The notes beneath the pieces are model-generated. The model searched no databases and had not been told where the DNA came from. It was given only the letters and a program-made list of their open reading frames with translations. Shown here piece by piece: positions 55,954 through 64,000 of a stretch of 64,000 nt of DNA. The DNA is from Takakia lepidozioides (taxonomy: Eukaryota > Streptophyta > Takakiopsida > Takakiales > Takakiaceae). The stretch covers positions 61,546,756 through 61,610,755 of the forward strand of contig CM060731.1 of NCBI GenBank assembly GCA_030704615.1, read 5' to 3'. Within the stretch, counting starts at the first letter, position 1; every line of letters begins with the position of its first letter. A program made the position numbers and the translations under genes.

Positions 55954-56992
55954 TTATATATATATATACGACGCCAACCGAAGCCAGCGTAAATAAGAGC
56001 CTCTTCCCCTTGCGGGTACTGCCCTTTTTCAGGAGTGGGCTCTATCCGCACTGTAACCTGTCACACAGTGGCTAGTTGGCCACTTTCAATCTTATGTTTA
56101 TTGAGGATTAGGGATGTGAGTGATGTAATAGCTGTGAAGTGTAAGGCTCATAGTAGAGGTGTAGTGTATTTGGGTGGTAGGTTGAGATTATCTTTCAAAC
56201 CTTGGACATTATGGGTATGAGCACCGCCCCTGACACCTGCAGTGATGACGGTCAGAGGTGCCGTGTTCCAGCCTCGCTGACGGAGGGCATGTATGATTGG
56301 GTCATATTTTTCGTGTTTGTACAAAATTGATTCATCTGGATTTCGATCATGGCAAAATGTAAATTCCAAAAAATGTATTTTGAGAGATGGAAGGGGTTCT
56401 GTCGGCGGCAATGCCAGTACAGGAAGTCCTTGGACTAGCAAAATATTTGGGCATAGCCTTGCATGGCAAAGGCACGGGTGCCCTTGGGAACATATACAAG
56501 GTAGTAGCCATGGGGATATAGTGTGGTCTGGTGGGCGACCTTGGAACGTGCCTGCATTGATGAGGTTCTCACTTCACATTTCGGATGTGAAGTGAGAATT
56601 TTGTAGAGTTGTCTAACCCCTTGGTTATGTCTAGTAACCCGCAACCCATGAATTATGGGGTGGTTGCAGTGGAGAAGTAAGTGTGGCCATGTGTCTATTT
56701 GGGGATTTTGGGATGAACATAACATGCGGTGTTTATTAGGGACGAATAATAATGGCCAAAACAAGTTCCATCGTTGATTGCCCATATATTGACCATACTG
56801 AAATTTCAGAGTTCATTTGATTCGTGCATAAGTAACCCTGGGGGATGTCCAAAAATGATTGGACATACTATGTAGAAGGTGCGGGGATGAGACCCACTTA
56901 GATATGTAGGAATTCCAGTAGGTACGAAATTCTTGTACGAGTAGTTTGGTCTCACCTTTAATGTGTGTGTGCAGGTTCCGTATAGGTTCCGC
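55954..56992 (-). mobile_element. LINE-like insertion in the satellite, 5'-truncated
   Basis: The satellite is split by 1039 bp flanked by CTTGGACTTA at 55944-55953 and 56993-57002. On the minus strand, frames read DTWPHLLLHCNHPIIHGLR and RHNQGVRQLYKIL, a Cys/His segment seen downstream of reverse transcriptase in several LINE groups. IHFLEFTFCHDRNPDESI, KYDPIIHALRQRGW and VITAGVRGG follow, reminiscent of the C-terminal nuclease-like part of such elements. The low-coordinate end carries (TA)n, which would be the element's 3' tail. Order and tail agree with a minus-strand LINE truncated at its 5' end. The family is not named. Confidence 0.6.
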
Positions 56993-57043
56993 CTTGGACT
57001 TAGATGATGACATTGGAGACTTGGGCCAAGGGCACAGGCTACC

Positions 57044-58239
57044 CAATTGTGTTCATTAAATAATGAATGCCCTAGAGGCGCATTAATGCAGGGCTAGTTT
57101 AATATTATAAGTCCATGGCGGTCTTTCTCGACCATGGACCAGATTTCATCCATGATGCTTAACTTCATTCATCAATCTTTTTCACCAACGGTGTTGATCA
57201 GATTCATCCTACGCCTTAGGACGCACCATGTGTTTGAAATTAGCATAAATTGTCACATAATCCACATATTTACATCCATCCATAATTAATGTGGGATATT
57301 TATTTACGAAATTGATCTCATATCCACATTCATCCATAAATGGAACACATAAAGAACCTAGTAAAGAGCAAAACAAACCTCTGCAAAGCTGGGACCACTC
57401 AGGATATAAGGTCCTTCAGTGCAACTGAATCCGTAGTCCCTGCTACATAAAGGCAAGGCCAACAAATGCATGGTACATGTGAGCCCTACCCATCATCATC
57501 TCAGGCTAGGGTTCCTATTTTGTAAGTCTTTACAGTCCTCGCAATTTCGAATCAATCTAACCTATAGAGAAAAAAAAAAAACCATAGAGTTTGAGTCTAT
57601 AGCCTTGAATCCGTCGAGTCAATGTTCCATACTCTATTTTCATGCAAAGATTAATTGTGCCACTGTTACCCACATGTCGCTCATTCTATCCAATGCCCAT
57701 CATGTGTTGGTGTTAGTATCTCCTCTAACAGGCTACTACTGCCTATACTTTTTTTCCTAAACTTGAGCAACAAACTCTACCAAGCAATTATATTTCATCC
57801 AACAGTTGCAATATATTTCATCCAATACCAAAATCTATATATTCCATGTAGAAACAATCGTCCAGCAACATTGATCCAGTGAAAAGCTGGTACACTAACG
57901 CTTTGTTGCTAACATGGTTGAAGGTACAGCAGCCATTACGCATCTACGCCTTTACGATCCACACTTTCTGATCCCTCACGGGGAAATGGTGTTCGCAATC
58001 TGCCACGCACTGACGATCAGTTCAATGATCAGTTTCCAGCAGTCTCTGAGTCTGTCTCGCTGCTTTACACCTCACTGCACCGTACACCGCTGGGTCGATT
58101 TCGAGCTCTGGTCTGCATTGCGAGCTTTCATATGTCTTTCTTATACAGCTTGCGAACGGTGACCGTGACTGAGCGTTCTCCCATCACGCACACTTCAACT
58201 AGAGCATAGCCTATCTGTTTGAGGATTTGCTTTGGTCCA
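57044..58239. other. Non-coding stretch upstream of the UGT gene
   Basis: Leaves the satellite near 57043, then ordinary AT-leaning DNA with an A run near 57569. The last few hundred bases should hold the UGT promoter. No firm element or gene is seen. Confidence 0.4.
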
Positions 58240-59045
58240 ATGGCTCTACATTCTTCTCCCCATGTTCTCATGCAGCCGTGTCCGCCCGCTGGACACCATA
58301 TTCCCGCCCTACTGACTGCTAAGCGGTTGATTGGGATGGGAGTTACCGTTACCTACGTGAGTATAGACCAGCATATTACAGAACTACAGGAAAGCACTCT
58401 TCGGCAGGAACTCAGCTCGCTGGGCATGCAGTTAGTGAAGCTTGGAGATGGGATGTCGATATCCAGCATCGGTTTCCTGACGGCCTATGGGCCCGGGAAA
58501 TGGAGGAAAAATTGTCTCGACTGTTGGAGGCAGTAATAGTAGAGCAGTGGACATCTGCTCACAGTGATGCTCCTTGCTGCATTCTCGGGGACTTCTTTCC
58601 TTTCTGGGGTCAGGACGTGGCCGACAAGTTCGGCATTCCAAGGCATGTCCTATATGCTGGAGCGCTGCCTCTAGCCGTCAAGTTTCAGGTAATTTTCCAG
58701 CCAATCCAAGGAAATCGAGAACAGCAGTCAAGTTTTACTGATTTTGTTTGGTACAACTCGCAAGGACGAAATCCACACTTGTCGCAACGCATAGAGCTCT
58801 AGTTTTTCACTAGTTACCATATTGGAATTTGAGTAGTGGTCCATGTGCAACAGCTGCAGTTAGATTCACACATGTGCCTATTTGTTCATTGCTTGGCAGC
58901 TGGATAGGCTTGTTGCAGAGGGATATCTACCTGTGACCTCTGTGAACCAGTCGAAGCTCATAACATTCATCTCAGGAGTCCCAGTGCTGAAACCGTCAGA
59001 GCTCCCATCCGATATCACGTTGAATGGGATGTTTTCTGCAACTCC

Positions 59046-59623
59046 AACACACTAGATCAGCTCTCTAGATCAGTGCCAGCTTTGTAGGATGTCACCGCTG
59101 ACCACCGCACCTTCTAGCGGTGACTTAACTAGGGCTCCTACAAATTAGCAATACTTTCAGGCGCCACTGCAGCTCTATATATACCTCAGCTAGTATGGAG
59201 CGAACTCTCTCTCCAGATTGTTATATGCAATTAGCCTCGTGATGCTTTTTGGCAAAAAAACACTTCAAGGTTAATCTAGCTTTGTCTGCAAAGTGTGTAG
59301 TGGCGTGTAGTACTGGTTCTTGATTGCACTAGTTATTCACTGTTTGCTATGTAGAGTTTGTGTCATGTATGTCTCCTTTTTAGTGAACTTGCAACCACTA
59401 CATTTAACAGGTTATGGGCCCACGCTTCTAGCTGGGTGCTTTGTTTTGTTCTATTGTATTCTTTCTTTTTCTTGAGCTGACATTCTCTTTCATAGTTTTT
59501 GCCTTTTGCTTTCCTGTTGAGATCAGTCTTCAAGCATAGTCTGATAGAGCAGTCTCATAACTTGCAGTAGGTGAATCGCTTAAGATATTTATTAATAAAA
59601 AACGAATCTGAGAGAGCAGAGCC
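59046..59623. other. Presumed 5' flank or LTR region of the Copia in the UGT gene
   Basis: TGTAGGATGTCACC near 59088 could be an LTR start and a TATA-like CTATATATAC lies near 59174. No matching 3' LTR or target-site duplication was found, so this stays tentative. Confidence 0.3.
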
Positions 59624-62340
59624 ATGGAGGTGGCAAAAGAGTTAAGTAATATTGAGAGATTCAATGGTGAGGGTTTTGCCATGTGGAAGTATCAATGAAA
59701 GCAATTTTTAGAGGAAAAGAGCTTGTCCGTTATTGATGGGACTGAGCCAAAGCCAGCCAAAGTGCATGGAGTCAACGAAGCACTGGACGTAGATCCTAAC
59801 CCAGTGACTAAATGGGTGAAGCGTGACAATCAAGCGATTGGTCTTCTATGCCAGGCAGTGGATCGAAGACAGCTAAAGAACCTGATGGGTTGTGAGACAT
59901 CAGCCGCTTTCTGGCAGACAGCATCGTGCATGAGCAACGATCAGCGGAGAATGTTTTTCGCCTTCAAGACAACTTTTACAAGTGCAGCATGGAGGACTGA
60001 GAAGACATAGCAGATTTTCTTGGCAAAATTGAGCTCATTATCAATTCGTTGAGAGGCATGGGAGATGCCAGCTTTACAGATTCGGCAGTTATTGCCAAGA
60101 TTGCCAACATATCTCAGTCATTTCAGATCAGCCTAGGATAGTGTGCCGGATGGACCAGAAAAGAACATTGAAATGTTGACCTCGCGGCTGCTGACAAAGG
60201 AGGGAAGAGTAAAGACTGAGGCGAGTGAGATGGCAGCCAACATTCTTGGCAGCGAAGAAAGGTCTGCTGGAGAGAGCTCAAAGCCAAAGTTGACAGCTGA
60301 GCAAGTTGAAGCAAGAAGGGCTGCCATAGCCAAGGAGAAGGAGGAGACGACCTGCTTCAAATGTGGCAAGACAGGGCACTGGAAGCGGGAGTGCCCAGAA
60401 AAGAAGAAAAAAGACGGTGAGGCCAAAGAAGAGAAGCACGTGGGATCTACATACAAGGCGTGGATGGCTGATACACTATACAGTTCAAGCTCAAGGGACA
60501 AAGATGCATGGATAACTGATACTGGTGCCAATACTCACATGACAGATCGAAGGGAGTGGTTCAAGTCTTATAGAGACATTGCCATGCTTGAGGAGACCGT
60601 AGAAGGCATTGGTGGCATCGAGTATCCGGTGGTTGACATCGGCAATATTGACATCCGGGTGAAAGCTGGAGACGGATGGTATGATAGCGAGCTCACGGAT
60701 GTTTTACATGTCCCGGAGTTGGGACGGAATTTTTTTTTCGATCTTGAGAACTGCCAACATGAAGGTTGCTATTATGCATACCAAGAGCAGCTGCACCCTC
60801 ATGCAAGATGGCAAGTCATGGAAGGGTATGTCAAAAATGACATGTGGCATCTGCACATCAAAGTCACAACGTCCAAAGCTCAATCATTTTTGGCCGGAGC
60901 TTTTGCAGGAGAATCTGCTGCGGGCCAGAGTTTGGAGCTTTGGCACAGAAGACTTGGCCACGTGAATTGTCAGTCAGTCTTGACAACGGAAGCGATGGTG
61001 GATGGATTAAACCTCACAAACAAGAAGAAGCCTCAGTTTTGTGAAGGTTGTGCTTCTGGAAAGCATCACAGGAGTAAGTTCTCAAAGAAGGCGTTCAGAG
61101 TGCGAGTTCACACTGACTTATGTGGACCATTCAGTACAAGATCAATTGGAGGAGCGAAGTACTTCATCTTGTTCAAGGATGATCACTCGGCTTATAGAGT
61201 GGTGTATTGCATTACAAAGAAGTATGAAGCTTTAAGGTGTCGAGCAAGAATTTTTTGTCCATGATGGAAAGAGAAACTGGTCAAACATTGAAGGTGTTGT
61301 GATCAGATCGTGGTGGCGAGTTCACAGGGAAGGATTTTGAAAAATATCTCACAGACATTGAGGCAAAGCATGAGATGACTACTGCATACACTTCTGAGCA
61401 AAATGGAGCCAGTGAGCGTGAGAATAGAACCATCATGGAGATGGTGAGAAGCATGATCTATTCTAGCAATGTGCATCCATGGTTTTGGGGTGAGGCCTTA
61501 CATACAGCGGTATATACTCTGAACAGAACATCAACGTGCACTTGCTTGACAAGACTTCATTTGAAGCCTGGAATAAAGAGCGGCCATCTGTATCGCATGA
61601 GAGTCTTAAGGTGTGATGCCTATGTACATGTTCCCAAAGAATTGAGGACAACGCTCGATTCAAAAAGCACAAAGGGTGTTTTTATGGGATATAGTTTGAC
61701 GAGTAAAGCCTATAGAGTCTAGCTACCCCACACGCACGTCATACTCTATGGATTCCAGCCAAAAACGGTACTTTCGGAAAAAGTAAGTGGGGCACATGGA
61801 GAGCAGGGACGTTTTGTTCAATGAGGAGGCGGTTCAGGCGATAAGTGAAGACCGCGATGCATGGAGCAAGTCAATAGTGCAATACAACCCAGAGCCCGAG
61901 GGTGACATGGCTGACACCACACAAGAAGTTGTGGCGTTCCTACCGGATCCAGTAGAAGGTAACATTTCAGTGGGAGGAAGTGAATCAGTGCAGCCAGGAA
62001 TAGATGTCTTGGTGGAAGATGTCCGCTTGGCACCAATCAATCCCAGAGCGGAGAACATGATGAACGTGTCAAGTTTGGGGTTTGATGCTCGCGACTAGCA
62101 GCCTCAGTAAGTCAGCCACCAGACTTGGTCCCAAGATGTGTTGACCAGCCACCCAAGACCATCTCACCAATAGTTGTGGTCGATGAAGATACAACCGAGC
62201 TGGAGCCAAGAACCAGGAGAGCCCCGAACATGTATGGAGACTGGTTTTACCCTGGTCTTCATCATGCTTGTGTTGCCTAGTATTAAAACGCTTTAATGGA
62301 CTTACTACCTCATCTGACGAGAGGGGAGGCAAGGTCCAAA
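59624..62340 (+). pseudogene. Copia retrotransposon inside the UGT gene: gag, protease, integrase only
   Basis: The ATG at 59624 opens gag: MEVAKELSNIERFNGEGFAM, with a stop at 59696, then SLSVIDGTEPKPA and ETSAAFWQTAS. The second frame, from about 60143, has zinc knuckle CFKCGKTGHWKREC, protease ITDTGANTHMTDRREW, HRRLGHVNCQS, CEGCASGKHHRSKF and HTDLCGPFSTRSIGG. Frames continue past 61264 with GGEFTGKDFEKYL, AYTSEQNGASERENRTIMEM, PKELRTTLDSKSTKGVFMGY and an acidic linker to about 62096. RT and RNase H are absent, so the element is internally deleted or terminated early. Orientation matches the UGT gene. Confidence 0.88.
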
Positions 62341-62511
62341 GATTAGAAACTCCTCACACAGGAGAAGGATAAGCTCAAACCTTGATGAGTGACCTTGATG
62401 ATTGTTGACTGCAAGTAGTTAACAGTCTTTAAGTTGGGTTTTCCTTTTGTGGTGGCTGGAGTGAAACTCATGTGCTTGCATGTGTCACTTCATTGTTTCC
62501 TCTGTGAGCAG
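62341..62511 (+). other. Intron-like sequence before the PSPG exon
   Basis: Pyrimidine-rich run TGTTTCCTCTGTGAGCAG ends at the acceptor of the PSPG exon. Confidence 0.4.
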
Positions 62512-63365
62512 GTTTTGAGGAGCGCACAAAAGACCGTGGGATGTGTTTCTCTGGATGGGCTCCTCAGTTGCGCATTCTGTCCCATGCAGCCACTGGTGCT
62601 TTCTTGACCCATTGTGGATGGAACTCTATCCAGGAGAGTCTTATTGCTGGCATCCTTACTTGGCCAGTGCAGGCAGACCATATGCTAAACGCCAGGTAAG
62701 GATCCTATGACCACCCTTTACAGTTTCTATTTAATGAGCTTTTGACAAGAGTCTTTTGGTAGACTTAGCAGCCACTGTGATGGTTGTCCACCCAGTATAA
62801 GCAGGAAGAAAAGGGAGGGAAGTGGGTGTTGGAAATCAGGCAGAGTCACAAGGTACAGATTGAAGCAATTTCAGCAGGTGTTCCCAGTACCGTCATGTAG
62901 TAATCTGCTTAGTTGGAAGTCATCCCTGTCGCAGCATTAGTCTAATCAGTAACTCTTCCCAACCCACTTAAGTGGAAGGGGGAGGGTATTGGCGAGTGTG
63001 CATTGTTAGTCATTGTATTGCGCATTGGTTTTGTGATCGGACACTAAGTCAAGTGGTCAGAGGTCAAAGCTTGGTCGAGTCTCTTAGTTACAGACCCACC
63101 ACGCTTGTGTTGCAGACAATTACTGGATCGTAAGGCGGCTATAGAGATGCGATTAAAGAGACCAGATGGACTGGTGGATAAGACGGAAGTTGAGAGGAAT
63201 GTGAGGCTTTTGATGCACGAGGATGAAGGTAAGGCTGTACGACAGAAGATCATGGAGCTGCAGACCTCTCTACGAAAGGCTTTGGCAGATGGAGGGTCCT
63301 CACAGAGGAATCTGGAAGCATATGTTCAGCATCTTAGGACACTGACTCCCCTACAAATTCACTGA

Positions 63366-64000
63366 AGCTTTGATCACAGCATTCTGGAGAAATGCTGTTG
63401 GATGCATAGCATAGTTTTCCGACATTTTGTTCTCGTCTCTCCAGAAGCACCTTGTTCCCCAGTAGAAGCCCCTTGCATGTACGGGCAGCAGAGCTCACCT
63501 GATACTTCGCTAGCAATATGCAAGTCGTGCAATCCCCACTGTATGTCTAGGTACAAGTGTCTCATATGTTGCCTTTGGGACTCATCTCCACGCACACTTG
63601 TTGATGGCCACTCATGGGGAGAGAGCTAATGTATTCCTATTTCAGAACGTTTGCTCAAAGCTCAAATCTTGAGTCTTATTACCATGTGGTCGGTTACATG
63701 ATTGAGAATCACCGGAAAATACTCAGCTCATTTGAGTTGTGAAACACTTCTGTTGGATATGTGACAACAGTTGCTCACTTCTGACCCTGGCTACTGATTT
63801 GGTAGATTGCTTGTCTGTTTGTACCCTTTGACGATAACCAAATGAAGAAAACGAGGAATAAAATATGTTTCCCTCAATCTGAAAGATGGATTTTTAATCC
63901 CAAGTCCGTCCCCTGCGAAATGGTCGTCTAGTAGTACGCTTGGTTGTTTCAAGGGCATCCTCCCCTGTACTACTTCGTCGGCTGTCTTGCTCAGTATTGC
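63366..64000. other. Downstream flank of the UGT gene
   Basis: No gene supported. AATAAAATATG near 63857 is a possible polyadenylation signal, though about 490 bp past the stop. The window ends without another recognisable feature. Confidence 0.35.

Larger units (their letters stand above)
52235..57043 (+). repeat. Compound satellite: ~100-bp minisatellite plus 280-bp A-tailed modules
   Basis: Minisatellite units contain GATTGCACTTGGGCTTAGAT, GACACTTGGGCCAACGGCA, CAGGCTACCCTAGAGGTCGC and GGGCCTCGACATAGGAGA. They fill about 52500-52670, 53010-53530, 53880-54550, 54990-55180 and 55340-55953, and resume after 56993. Between them sit modules beginning GAGATGTCCCAAACCGCGAG and ending in poly(A). 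(TTTGT)n tracts precede three modules, at 52681, 53541 and 54556. No conserved coding frame. Open frames here merely reflect the repeat. Confidence 0.9.
58240..63365 (+). pseudogene. UDP-glycosyltransferase (family 1), broken by a frameshift and a Copia insertion
   Basis: Exons seen: 58240-58688, 58900-59045, 62512-62695 and 63116-63365. The ATG at 58240 gives MALHSSPHVLMQPCPPAGHH, then TAKRLIGMGVTVTYVSIDQH, the acceptor-binding half. Near 58497 one base appears lost, shifting from AYGPGK to MEEKLSRLLEAV. Exon 2 gives LDRLVAEGYLPVTSVNQ and VPVLKPSELPSDI. Exon 3 holds the PSPG box: [32 protein letters not shown] and [12 protein letters not shown]. Exon 4 gives DGLVDKTEVERNVRLLMHED and ends LQIH. 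Plant UGTs transfer sugar from UDP-sugar to small molecules. The usual final PSPG Gln is His. The central exon expected to encode the SVLYVSFGS-type segment is not found; a Copia fills that interval. So the gene looks inactive. Confidence 0.88.

Overview
This is nuclear DNA from a land plant. The evidence is several split genes with GT-AG introns (an eIF3f gene, a chloroplast-targeted Rieske oxygenase, an NADPH-dependent short-chain reductase), a DYW-type pentatricopeptide gene, a plant UDP-glycosyltransferase and a dense load of Copia and Gypsy LTR retrotransposons. Long introns, heavy nested-transposon content, the internally repetitive PPR gene and a TauD-type dioxygenase remnant fit a large, repeat-rich genome. 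I lean to a seed-free vascular plant (lycophyte or fern), but nothing here proves it.

Layout. 0.4-2.9 kb, minus: pterin-aldehyde-reductase-like SDR, five exons found, probably continuing off the left edge. 4.8-7.4 kb, minus: complete six-exon eIF3 subunit f. 7.4-10.0 kb: intergenic repeats, including an insertion-like block with 15-bp direct repeats and a CCGGGT-rich hAT-like element carrying a tRNA-like sequence. 10.4-16.2 kb, minus: complete nine-exon Rieske/PaO-family oxygenase with a chloroplast transit peptide. 16.2-22.4 kb: AT-rich repeats, a minus-strand Copia RT/RNase H fragment, a 120-bp tandem repeat and GC-rich LTR-like DNA. 22.4-27.0 kb: a minus-strand chromodomain Gypsy fragment abutting a plus-strand Gypsy whose integrase ends in a PHD finger, followed by LTR sequence. 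27-29.4 kb: dispersed repeats, half a TauD-like gene and a hAT-like end. 29.4-35 kb: a short-LTR/primer-binding-site remnant, the gag-to-integrase half of a minus-strand Copia, and decayed Gypsy pol and gag pieces. 35.86 kb: a sucrose-phosphate-synthase exon fragment. 36.5-41.2 kb: a structurally complete but mutated Copia with paired 267-bp LTRs and a 5-bp target-site duplication. 44.4-47.0 kb: a decayed PPR-DYW gene. 47.5-51.8 kb, minus: a Gypsy gag and LTR. 51.8-52.2 kb: GC-rich CACTA-like terminus. 52.2-57.0 kb: a compound satellite interrupted by a LINE-like insertion with a 10-bp target-site duplication. 58.2-63.4 kb: a UDP-glycosyltransferase gene with a frameshift and a Copia insertion where its central exon should be.

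The three genes that look intact (SDR as far as seen, eIF3f, PaO-like) all lie on the minus strand in the first 16 kb and are functionally unrelated. The remaining ~48 kb is nested mobile DNA with decayed host-gene pieces. The least ordinary finding is the Gypsy element with a C-terminal PHD finger in place of the usual chromodomain. All exon boundaries are hand-derived from reading frame, GT-AG signals and remembered family conservation. No alignment or database search was run.
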